DNA of 64,000 nt from Cymbidium sinense. Lineage: Eukaryota > Streptophyta > Magnoliopsida > Asparagales > Orchidaceae. The DNA lies in assembly GCA_021442155.1 (NCBI GenBank), contig CM038222.1:18362923-18426922 (forward strand), read 5' to 3'. Positions 25,701-36,652 of this stretch are shown here, piece by piece. How positions within the stretch are numbered: the stretch's first letter is position 1; each line of letters begins with the position of its first letter. Made by a program: the position numbers and the translations under genes. The notes beneath the pieces are model-generated. The model worked only from the letters and a program-made list of their open reading frames with translations, did not search any database and had not been told where the DNA came from.

Positions 25701-27019
25701 AGTTTATTTTCGTTTATGTTTAGGTTTATTTTATTTTTATTTTAGGTTTAGGTTTTTTTTAAGTTAAGGTTTAGTTTTTTTTTTAATTTTTGGTTTTATT
25801 TTTAAATTTATTTTTTAGGTTTAGGTGTTTATTTAGTTTTTATTTTTTTTATTTTAGGTTTATTTTATTGTTATTTATTTTACATTTATTTTATTTTATT
25901 AAGGTTTTTTTATTTTTTGGTCTATTTTATTTTATAGTTTAATTTAGGTTTTATTTATTTTATTTTGTTTAGTTTAATTTTATTTTATTTTATTTTTAGG
26001 TTTGGTTTAGGTTTAGGTTTAGATTTAGTTTTCTTTTATTTTTTTATTTTATTATTTAGGTTTAGGTTTATTTATTTATTTTATTTTAGGTCTTTATTTA
26101 GTTTAGGGTTTATCTGCTATCAGTTTTGTTTTAAGTTTGGTTTAGGTTTAGTTTTAAGGCCTAGATTTGTGGTTTAGGTTTTTTAAAAAAAATTAAACAA
26201 ACTTGTAGATTTTATGTTAATTTAGCTAATTCTAGTCTATTTTAGTTTATTTTATTTATTTTTATTTTATTTTATTTTATTTTATTTAAGTTCATTTTTT
26301 TTATTTTATTTTGGTTTTACTTCACTTTAGTTTATTCTCTCAGCTTGGTTTTTATTTTAGTTTATCTTTTTGTTTTGGTTTTTAGGTTTATTTTTTACTT
26401 TAGTTTATTTTTATTTTAGTTTAGGTTTTAGTAGTTTTAATTAATCTTATTACATTAGGTTTTATTTTATTTTTTTATGTTTATGTTTTAGGTTTTCCTT
26501 TATTTCTTGGTTTAGTTTTAGGTTTTCTTTTAGTTTATTTTATTTATTTAGTTTGTGCCTAGGGTTAGGCATATGTCTAGGCCTAGGTCTTGAACTCATT
26601 TTATTTTAGTTTAATCCATCCTTAGTTTAGGTTTAGGTTTATTTTATTTTATTTTAAGGTGTTTTTAAGTTAGTTTTATTTCTTTATTTTATTTCTTTGG
26701 TTTTAGCTTTAAATCAATTTTAGGTTTTAGGTTTTATTTTATTTTATTTGGTTTATTTTATTTTTATTTTATTTTCTCTTTGGTTTTATTTTAGGTTTAT
26801 TTTATTTTATAGTTTAGTTTTAGTTCCATTTATTTATTTTATTTTAGTTTAATTCCTTTCCAATGCCATTTTAGATTTGGCCTAGGTTTTTAGCTCAGTT
26901 AATTTTATTTTTTAATTTATTTTAAGTTAGGCTAAAGTTTTATTTATCTTATCTTAAAGACATTTAGCCTTTTGCTTCAGTCATTTTGTTGGGCTTTAGG
27001 CAACAGTATGAGCTTGGGG

Positions 27020-27096
27020 TTTAGAATCTTGGATCTTGGGCATGTGGTTTAGAATCTTGATCTTTGGGCTCTAGAATTTTGATCTTTGCATGTGGT
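27020..27096 (+). repeat. Short three-unit tandem repeat (about 24-28 bp)
   Basis: Three degenerate units built on TTTAGAATCTTGATCTTTGG; two of them end in GCATGTGG. They lie at the end of a diverged G-rich block, just before the A-rich box at 27100. This word is not seen elsewhere in the array. Confidence 0.6.
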
Positions 27097-28935
27097 TTTT
27101 AAATTAAGAAAACCCAAGAAAGTTAATGTTTATTTAGTTTATTTTATTTATTTTAGTTTATCTCATTTTATTGCTTTATGTTTTATTATCTATTTTATTT
27201 ATTTATTTTAGGATTATTTATTTTAGCTTTAGATTTTTTTATTTTAGCTTTATTATTCTTTTGGTTTTATTTTTATTTAGTGTCATTTTTAGTTTAGTTT
27301 TACTTTTAATTTATTTTTTGGTTTAAGTTTTACTTTTTATTTTTATATTTAGGTTTAGGTTAGGTTTAGGGTTTTATTTTATTTTTTATGTTTAGGTTTT
27401 TTAGTTTTTAATTTTGGTTTATTTTTAGGTTTTATTTTTATAGTTTATTTTATTTTATTTAGTTTAGGTTTATGTTTAGGATTAGTTTATTTTAGGTTTA
27501 GGTTTTATTTATTTTTGTTTAGTTTATTTTAGTTTAGGTTTAAATTTATTTTATTTTATTTTATTCTTTTTATTTTAGGTTTAGGTTTTTCTTTAGGTTA
27601 GGGTTTATGTTTTATTTTTTATTTATTTTTGAGTTTTATTTTATTGGTTGAAGTTTTTATTTAGTTTTTATTTTATTTTATTTTAGGTTTATTATATTTT
27701 TATTTTATGTTTATTTTATTTTATTAAGGTTTTTTATTTTTAAGTTTATTTTATCTTATAGTTTATTTTAGGTTTTGATTTATTTTATTTTTGTTTAGTT
27801 TAATTTTTTATTTTATTTAATTTTAAGTTTATGTTTAGGTTTAAGTTTTATTTTAGGTTTTTTTATTTTATTTAGGTTTATTTATTTATTTTATTTTCAT
27901 GTTTTATTTAGTTTAGGTTCCAATTTTTTGGTTTTTAGGGTGTAGGGTTTAGGTTATAGGGATTTGGGTTGTAGGTTTAGTGTTAGCTTCTGGGTTTTGG
28001 GTTTAGGGTTTAGGATTTAGGGTTAGGGTTTTTTTTAAAAAATTAAGTTAACTAGTAGTTTAGATTTATTTAGTTTATTTAGTTTATTTCATATTAATTT
28101 AATTTATTTTATTTTTGATTTTTATTTAGGTTTATTTCTTATTTTTATTTAGTTTAGTTTATTTCTTTTAGGTTTATTTATTTTAATTTAGTTTTTTTAG
28201 TTTACTTTATTATTTTGGTTTTGGTTTAGGTTTAGGTTTATTTTATGGTTGAGTTTTATTTTATTTTATTTTTTTACCTTTAGGTTTACTTATTATTTTT
28301 AGGTTTAGGCTTAGGTTTCTATTTTATTTTTTTATGTTTAGGTTTTAGGTTTTTATTTTTGGTTTATTTTTAGGTTTTATTTTTTAGTTTATTTTTTCTA
28401 TTTAGTTTAGGTTTAGGTTTAGGTTTTATTTATTTTAGTTTAGTTTATTTTGTTTAGGTTTAGGTTTATTTAATTTTATTTATTTTATTTTTATTTTAGG
28501 TTTAGGTTCTTTTTTAGCTTAGGGTTTAGTTTTCATTTTTTATTTATTTTTTGGTTTTATTTTTAGGTTTATTTATTAGGTTTGGGATTTTATATCATTT
28601 TTATTTTATTATATTTTATTTTTATTTTTATGTTTATTTTATTTTATTTTATGTTTATTTTTATTTTATTTAGGTTTCTTATTTTTAAGTTTATTTTATT
28701 TTATAGTTTAGTTTAGTCTTTTATTTATTTTTATTTTTGTTTAGTTTTTACATTTTATTTTATTTTATTTATTTTATTTTTAGTTTTATTTTTAGGTTTT
28801 AGTTTAGGTTTTTATTTGATTTGATTTGATTTTTTTATTTTATTTAGGTTCAGGTTTTTTTATTTATTTTATTTCTAGGTTTTATTTAGTTTTGGTTTAG
28901 GCTTTTAGGTTTTTATGGTTTAGGGTTTAGGTTTT

Positions 28936-29026
28936 AAGGTTTAGGGTTTGGGATTTATGTTATGGGGTTTAGGGTTGGGTATTTTAGGGTTTAGGGTTTG
29001 GGATTTATGTTTTAGGGTTTAGGGTT
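28936..29026 (+). repeat. Local tandem duplication, period about 49 bp
   Basis: The block GGTTTAGGGTTTGGGATTTA through GGTTTAGGGTTG occurs twice, at 28936-28978 and from about 28985, with a few substitutions. It marks recent short-range duplication in a TTTAGGG-rich block. Confidence 0.7.
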
Positions 29027-30584
29027 GTAGATTTTATGGTTTTATGTTTACAATTTAGGGTTTATGATTTAGGGTTTAGGTTTTAAGGTTTTAGGGTTTA
29101 GGGTTTAGGGTTTAGGGTTTTGGTTTTAGTGTTAAAAGTTCATAATCTTTTTTATCAGTTTTAAATTTTTAAAATTTTTTTAAATGTTTTAAATTAATTA
29201 AACTTGTAGGTTTAGGTTTATTTATTTTATTTTATTATTCATTTTAGTTTTTTTTTAGATTTATTTCATCTCATTTACTTATTTTATTGATCTAGGTTTA
29301 TTTATCTTTAGTTTATTTTATAGTTTAGTTTTAGGTTTATTTTTTAGTTTAGTCTCATTTTATTTTCTTTATTGTCTGCTTTAATTTTTATTTTAGGTTT
29401 AGGTTTAGGTTTTTATTTTAATTTTTGATGTTTAAGTTTTAGGTTTTTATATTAGGTTTATTTTTACGTATTATTTTCTTTAATTTAGGTTTTGGTTTAT
29501 TTTTAGTTTATTTTTTATTTATTTCATTTTATTTAGTTTAGGTTTAGGTTTAGGCTTCCTTTATTTTAGGTTAAGGTTTAGGTTTTACTTATTTTAGTTT
29601 ATTTTATCTTAGTTTAGGTTTAGGTTTCCTTTATTTTAGGTATAGTTTTTTTTGTTTTAATTTAGGGTTTTGGTTTTTTATTTTATTTATTTTTAGGTCC
29701 ATTTTTTAGGTTTCTTTTTTATTTGTTTTTTATTTTATTTTATTTTAGGTTTATTTTATTTTTATTTAAGGATTAGTTTTTAATTTATTTAAGTTTTTTA
29801 TTTTTAAATTTAGTTTTAGTTTCTATTTATTTTATTTTAGTTTATTTTTTATTTTTTTATTATTTTTTTCATTTTAGGTTTAGGTTTTGGTTTAGGTTTT
29901 AGTTTATGTTTTTATTTTATTTATTTTTCATTTTATTTTTGATTAGGTTTATTTATTTATTTTGTTTTTATGTTTTATTTAGTTTTGGTTTAGCTTATTA
30001 GCTTTTTATGGTTAAGGTTTTATGTTTTTATTTTAGGTACATTTTTAGGTTTTATTTTTTGTTTAGGTTTAGGTTCACTTTTAGTTAATTTTATTTTCTT
30101 TAGTTTAGGATTTAAGTTTAGCTATTAATTATTTTAATTCAGTTAATTTTAGTTTACATTTAGGTTTATTTTATTTTGTTTATTTTATTTTTAATTTAGG
30201 TTTAATTTTAATTTTATTTTAGGGTTTGGGTTTTATTTTTAATTTATTTCAAGATTTTATTTTGAGGTTTGTTTTTAGGTTTAGTTTTTATTTAGATGTT
30301 ATTTTAATTTTTTTTGACCTATTTTATTTTTATTTTATGTTTAGTTTTTATTTTATTTAGGTATTTTATTCTTAGGTTCATTTTATTTTTTATTTAGTTG
30401 ATGGTTTTAGTTATTTTATTCTAATTTATTTTTATTAGTTTATTTTATTTTATTTTTAGGTTTAGGTTTAGGTTTTGCTTTGGTTTTTATTATATTTTAT
30501 TTTATTTAGGTTTAGGTTTTTTTATTTATTTTATTTTTAGGTTTTATTTACATTAGGTTTAGGTTTTAGCTTTTAAGTTTAGGG

Positions 30585-30925
30585 TGGTGGGGTTTGGGGT
30601 GGGTTTATGGTTTCAAGAGGGTAGCATGGGTTGTGGGGGTCAGTTTATGGCCCAAGTTTAGGGTTTAGATTTAGCTTTAGGGTTTATGGTTTTAGGGTAG
30701 GGTTTAGGATTAGCTTAGGGTTTAGAGCCATTTAGGGCCCAGGATCAGCCTAGTTTGAGCCATTAGGGAGGGTCAGGGCCCATGATTTAGGTTTGAGTGG
30801 AGCAATTTAGGTTTAGGGCCCAGGGTTGTGGCCCAGGGCCCAGTGGCCCAGGGTCAGTCAGGGTGGATAGTTAGAGGGTGGGCCAGATTTAGGGAGGGCC
30901 CACCATTTTAGTGGGGAGGTTTAGA
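30585..30925 (+). repeat. GC-rich variant patch of the telomere-like array
   Basis: TTTAGGG words are mixed with GGCCCAGG, CCCAGGG and GGGTCAG words (for example 30820-30860), giving a local rise in G and C inside an AT-rich array. No coding potential is visible. It may be genuinely diverged repeats. It also resembles the CCCTAAA to CCCTGGG miscalls known for telomeric repeats in some nanopore base calls (CCCAGGG on this strand). Confidence 0.6.
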
Positions 30926-31802
30926 GTTCATAGTTTAGGATTTGTTTTATGGTTTAGGGATTTAAGGTTTTGGATTTAGGGTTTAGGGTTTAGGGTTTAT
31001 GGTTTAGGGTTATTTTTTAAATTAAGTAAACTGCTAGGTTTAGAATTTTTTTTAGTTTATTTAATTTTTATTTTCTTTAAGTTTATTTTTTATTTTTATT
31101 TTCTTTGTTTTAAGTTATTATTTTAGTTTATTTTTTGCTTAGGTGTATGTTAATATTTATTTTTTAGTTCAATGTTAATTTTATTTTATTTTTTATGTTT
31201 AGGTTTTATTTTTTATTTTTAGGTTCAAGTTTACTTTTTTATTATATTTTTTTGAAGTTAAGACTTTAGATTTTTATTTTAGGTTTATTTTTATGTTTTA
31301 ATTTTTAGTTTAGGTTTAGGTTTATTTTTAGTTTATTTTATTTTATTTAGTTTACAGTTTAGATTTAATTTATTTTTGATTTAGGTTTAGGTTTTTTTTA
31401 TTTTAGTTTATGTTTCGGTTTATTTTAGGTATAAGTTTTTTTTTTAATTTAGAGTTTAGGTTTTATTTTTTATTTATTTTTAGGTTTATTTTTTAACTTT
31501 AGTTTTTTATTTAGTTTTTATCTTATTTTATTTTAGGTTTATTTTATTTTTATTGTATGTTTGGGTTTTCTTTTATTTTGCTTTTTAATTTTTAGGTTTA
31601 TTTATTTTTTTAGTTGAGTTTCAGTTTTTAATTATTTTTTTAGTTTAGTTTTTATTTTTTATTTTATTTTATTTTCAGGTTTAGGTTTAAGTTTATGTTT
31701 AGGTTTTAGATTAGGTTTTTATTATATTTTATTTATTTGTTAGGTTTTTTTAAAATTTCATTTTTAGGTTTTATTTTATTTACGTTTAGGTTATTGGGTT
31801 TT

Positions 31803-31926
31803 TAGGGTTTAGGGTTTGGGGTTTAGGGTTTATGATTGTAGGTTTTAGGATTTAGGGTTTAAGGTTTAGGGTTTGGGGTTTAGGGTTTAGGATTGTAAGT
31901 TTTAGGATTTAGGGTTTAAGGTTTAG
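31803..31926 (+). repeat. Local tandem duplication, period 62 bp
   Basis: The block TAGGGTTTAGGGTTTGGGG through TTAGGATTTAGGGTTTAAGG occurs twice in succession (31803-31864 and 31865-31926) with about four differences, including TATGATTGTAGG versus TAGGATTGTAAG. Confidence 0.75.
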
Positions 31927-33500
31927 AGTTTATGGTTTAGGGTTTACGGTTAAGGTTTAAGGTTTTAGGGTTTAGGGTTTAGGGTTTAGGGTTTAGTGTT
32001 TAGGGTTTAGGATTTTGGGTTTAGGTTTTTGGGATTAGTGTTTATGGTTTTTAAAATTAAGTAAATCAAAAGGTTTAGGTTTATTTATTTATTTTGTTTT
32101 ATTTTATTTATTTATTTTATTTTCTATTTTATTTACTTTAGTTTATATAATTTAGTTTAGTTTTTTTTAGTTTATTTTATTTTTTATTTTTATTTTATTT
32201 TCTAGGTTTAGGTTTTATATTTAATTTTTAGGTTTAGATTTAGGATTTTATTTTATTTTTGTAGGTTTAGGTTTTATTTTTAAGTTTAGGTTTAGGTTTA
32301 TTTTTTGTTTATTTTATGTTATTTATTTAGGGTTTAGGTTTAGTTTATTTGAGGTTTAGGTTTACGTTTTATTTATTTTAGTTTAGGTTTAGCTTTATTT
32401 TATTTTATTTATTTTTGGTTTAGGTTTTCTTTTAGTTTAGGGTTTAGGTTTTATTTTTTTTAATTTTTATGTTTAAGTTTTTATCTAGTTTTTATCTTAT
32501 CTTATTTTTAGTTTATTTTATTTTTATTTTACATTTAGTTTTTATTTTATTTATGTTTTTATTTTTATGTTTATTTTATATTTAGTTTTGTTTAGGTTTT
32601 TATTTATTTTATTAAGTTTAGTTTTTATTATTTATTTTATTTTATTTTTATGTTTAGGTTTAGGTTTTAGTTTAGAGTTTTCTTTTATTTTATTTTTTTA
32701 TTTAGTTAAGGTTTAGGTTTTTTTATTTATTTTATTTTTACATTTTATTTAGTTTAGGTTTAGGTTTTTATGCTTTTAGTGTTTAAGCTTTTGGATTTAG
32801 GGTTTAGGGTTTAGTGGTTTGGTTTGTGTAGGTCAGGGTGTAGGTTTGGGGTTTAGGATTTAGGGTTTAGGGTTTAGGGTTTAGGGTTTGGTTTAGGGTT
32901 TATGGTTTAAGTTTAGGGTTTAAGGTAAGGGTAAGTCAGCTACTTAGGGTTTAGGATTTAGGGTTAGGGTTTATTTTTCTTTTATAGTTTTTTTTATAAA
33001 ATTAAGCAAACCAGTAGGTTTAGTTTATTTATTTTAGTTAGTTTATTTTTTATTTATTTTAGTTCATTTTTATTTTTAATTTTATTTTTATTTAGTTTAG
33101 TTTATTTTTTTAGATTTATTTATTTTAATTTAGGTTTTTTATTTGATTTTATTTTTTCATTTTAGATTTATTTATTTTACTTTTTTTTTAAGTTTAGGTA
33201 TAGCTTTAGGTTTTAGTTTATGGTTTTATTATATTATTTTATTTATTTTAATTTTATTTAAGTTTTTTTATTTATTTTCTTTTTAGGTTTTAGTTAGTTT
33301 AGTTTTTGATTTTTTAGCTTTTTATGGTTTAGGGTTTAGGGTTGCAGGTTTAGGGTTTTGGGTTTTGGGTTTTGGATTTAAGTTTTAGGGTTTAGGGTTT
33401 AGGATTTAGGGTTTAGGGTTTTTGGTTTAGGGTTTAAGGTTTAAATTTTAGGTTTAGAGTTAAGGTTTCAGTTTAGGGTGTAGGGTTTTTAATGTTTTTT

Positions 33501-33899
33501 AAGAGAGAACAAATCTAGATTCAATATTTCTTCTTTTCGATTTGTTCAACAAAGTAATACACCAAGTTTTCTAATACAGACATAAATAAAAATGAGCATG
33601 CACAGAGAAAATGAAAAACCCTAGATAACTCAAAACATCTCTACTATAAAGACACAGCTCCATAAGCAATAGATCAGATCGATCGTTCTTCAGTTTCTCC
33701 AATTCCAATCAGAACCACCCTGACCTCTCGACTAGTAGTGTCCACCATCATATCCCTGATCTCTCGACTAGTAACCTCCATCGCTTCTTTTGCCTCCATA
33801 ACCACCACTACTCTGACCACCACCTCTATATCCACCAACCAGATCTAGAGTGAGCCTAGTTGATGGTATTGTTCCTGTGATTAAGATTTTGTAGATTCT
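33501..33899 (-). pseudogene. Glycine-rich RNA-binding protein 3' fragment, copy 3
   Basis: Same fragment as copy 2, on -. The sense strand starts at about 33899 with a diverged NLDGR segment (QNLNHRNNTIN-stop-A). The E codon of NEA is TAG, as in copies 2, 4 and 5. It then jumps from SRSG directly to GYRGGGQSSGGYGG-like codons, lacking about 70 bases of Gly-rich sequence present in copies 5 and 6. Copy 4 shares this deletion, so the two are sisters. The 3' UTR follows and ends near 33501 in AAGAGAGAACAAATC, with a T-run on the left (possible poly(A) remnant). It is non-functional. Confidence 0.8.
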
Positions 33900-36228
33900 T
33901 AGGGTTTAGGTTTATGTTTAGGTTTATTAGATTTTAGGGTTTAGGTTTATTTTTTAATTTATTTAGTTATGTTAGTTTTAGGTTTAAGGTTTAGAGATAG
34001 GGTTTAGGGATTAGGATTTTGGGTTTATTGTTTTAGGGTTTATGCTTTTAGGGTTTAGAGTTTAGGGTAAGGGTTAGCTATTAGTTTTTAGGGTTTTTTA
34101 GGTTTTAGGTTTTAGGGTTGTAGGTTTAAGGATTAGGGTTTAGGATTTATGGTTTTAGGTTTTTTTTTTTAAATTAAGTAAGAGCTTAGTTTATTTAGTA
34201 TATTTAGCTTATATTATATATTTTAGTTTACTTTATTTTTATTTTTATTTAGGTTTATTTTTTTTATTTAGTTTAGTTTATTTATTTTAGGTTTATTTAT
34301 TTTAGGTTTATTTATTTTAGTTTAGGTTTTGTATTTTAGTTTATTTTTAGGTTTAGGTTTAGGTTTAATTTTATTTTTTATGTTTAGCATTTTTTTTTTG
34401 GTTTAGGATTAGGTTTTTATTTTGCTTTTTTACGTTTAGGTTTTAGGTTTTTATTTTAGGCTTATTTTTAGGTTCTATTTTTTAGTTTTGGTTTAGGTTT
34501 TTTTTATTTAGTTTAGGCTTGGTTTAGGTTTACACTTTATTTATTTTAGTTTAGCTTGTTTTAGTTTAGGTTTAGGATTGTTTTATTTTATTTATTTTAT
34601 TTTTATTCCAGGTTTAGTTTTCATTAGTTTAGTGTTTAGTTTTTATTTTTATTTATTTTTAGGTTTATTTTTTAGATTTAGATTTTAATTAGTTTATTTT
34701 ATTTTATTTTAGGTTTATTCTATTTTTATTTTACATTTAGTTTTTATTTTATTTAGGTTTTTTATTATTTGGTTTATTTTAATTTTTAGTTTTTGGTTTT
34801 CATTTTTGGTTTATTTTTAGGTTTTATTTTTTAATTTAGGATTATGTAGGTTTTTAGATTATTTTATTTTATTTAGTTTGGGGTTTTGGTTTAGTTTATT
34901 TTAGATTTAGGTTTAGGTTTAGGTTTTATTTTTAGGTTTATTTATTAAGTTTAGGTTTTTATTTAATTTCTATTTTTTATATTAGGTTTATTTTATTTTT
35001 ATTTTAGATCTAGTTTTTATTTTATTTAGTTTTTTTATTTTTAGGTTTATTTTATATTTTATTTTTTTTATATTTTTTATATATTTTATTTTAGTTTAGT
35101 TTTTATTTTTTTATTTTATTTTATTTTTATGTTTAGGTTTAGGTTCTAGGTTAGGTTTTAATTTAATTTAATTTTCTTTAGATAATTTAGGTTTAAGTTT
35201 TTTAATTTATTTTATTTTTAGGTTTTTATGTTTTTTATGTTTTAGGGTTTATGGTTTAGGGTTTAGTATTTGGGGTTTAGGGTTTAGGGTTTAGGGTTGT
35301 ATGTTTTAGGGTTTAAGATTTAGGGTTTAGGGTTTTAGGGTTTAGGGTTTAGGTTTAGGGTTGTAGGTTTAGGGTTTACGATTTAGGGTTGGTTTTACAG
35401 TTTAGAGTTTAGTGTTAAGGATTTATTTTGTTTTTTTAAAGCTAAATAAACTGGTAGGTTTATGTTTATTTAGTTCAGTTAGTCTATTTTTTTATTTATT
35501 TTAGTTTATTTTATTTTTTATTCTTATTTAGGTTTATTTTTTATTTTATTTAGTTTAGTTTATTTATTTTAATTTAGGTTTTTTATTTTAGTTTTTTTTT
35601 AGTATATGTTTTAGTTTTGGTTTATTTTTAGTTTAGTTTTATTTTTATTTTATTTTTTAGGTTTAGGATTTTTTATTTTAAGTTTAGGTTTAGGTTTATT
35701 TTAGTTTCTTTAGTTTAGATTTAGGTTTAGGTTTAGTTCCTTTTCGGTTTAAGTTTAGGTTATATTTATTTAATTTATTTTATTTAGTCAGGTTTAAGTT
35801 TAAGGTTTTGGTTTTATTTTTATTTCTTTTTAAATTTTATTTTTTGGATTATTTTTTAGGTTTATGTTTTTATTTAGTTTTTATTGTATTTTATTTTAGG
35901 TTTATTTTAATTTTATTTTGGGTATAGTTTTAATTTTATTTAGGTTTTTTTGTTTAGTTTAGGTTTTATTTATTTTATTTTAATTTATTTTTTATTTTTA
36001 TTTTACTTTCTTTTATTTTAGGTTTTAGTTTATTTTTTTTATTTTATTTTATTTTGGTTTAAGCTTTTTTATTTATTTTATTTTTAGGTTTCATTTAGTT
36101 TAGTTTTCAATTTTTTATCTTTTTAAGGTTTAGGGATTAGGGTTAGTTTAGGGTTTAGGATTTAGGATTTAGGGTTTCAAGTTTAGGGTTTAGGGTTTAT
36201 GTTTTAGGTTTAGGGTTTTTAGTTTTTT
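33900..36228 (+). repeat. Degenerate telomere-like higher-order array, segment 4
   Basis: The post-pseudogene flank (TTTTTTAATTTATTTAGTTA near 33950) is followed by a TTTAGGG block, an A-rich box near 34170, T-rich sequence, a second G-rich block (35230-35430), a box near 35440 and more T-rich sequence up to copy 4. No gene is seen. Confidence 0.9.
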
Positions 36229-36652
36229 TAACATAAAATAAATTTAGATTCAACATTTCTTCTTTTTGGTTTAATCAACCGAGTAATATACCAAGTTTTT
36301 TAGGACACAAGTGGTGATATGGATCAAAAATGAGCATGCATAGAGCAAATCAAAAACCCTAGATAATTAGAACCATCTCTACTATAAAGACACAGCTCCA
36401 TAAGTAGTAGATCAGATTAACCATTCTTCAATTTCTTCAGTTCCCATCAGAACCATCCCAGCCTCTCGAGTAGTGGAATCCACCATCACATCCCCGGTCT
36501 CTCCCTCCGCCGCCACCATGGCTGTAACCTTCGTCGCTCCTCCTGCCCCCATAACCACCGCTGCTCTAACCACCACCTTGATATCCACCAACCTGATCTA
36601 GACTAAGCCTAGTTGATGGTGATGATCCTGTCATTAAGGTTCTTCCCATTCT
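36229..36652 (-). pseudogene. Glycine-rich RNA-binding protein 3' fragment, copy 4
   Basis: The sense strand starts at about 36652 with NGKNLNDRIITIN-stop-A-stop-SRSG. It carries both nonsense changes (E to TAG, Q to TAG) and the same internal loss of about 70 bases as copy 3. Gly-rich codons follow (GGYGGRRSDEGYSHGGGG in part), then RDRG, then the 3' UTR to AACATAAAATAAATT near 36229. Both flanks match those of copies 2, 3 and 5. This is strong evidence of amplification together with the satellite. Confidence 0.85.

Larger units (their letters stand above)
22911..33500 (+). repeat. Degenerate telomere-like higher-order array, segment 3 (longest uninterrupted block)
   Basis: A 10.6-kb block of the same G-strand-on-+ array without large insertions, and the best place to read the higher-order structure. 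A-rich boxes lie near 23175, 23695, 24870, 25315, 26190, 27100, 28035, 29190, 31020, 32055 and 33000, so spacings are about 0.45-1.8 kb, often 0.87-1.2 kb. Each box is preceded by a TTTAGGG-rich block and followed by TTTAGGTTTATTTAGTTTA and then T-rich sequence. Between 26200 and 27100 the repeats are more diverged and C/G-containing. No gene is seen. Open frames such as 25965-26177 (rich in F, L and Y) are by-products of T-richness. Confidence 0.9.

Noticed and set aside
22911..33500. CRISPR array or minisatellite with spacers
   Set aside because: There are no constant direct repeats separated by unique spacers; units are long and built from one diverging motif, in a plant nuclear context.
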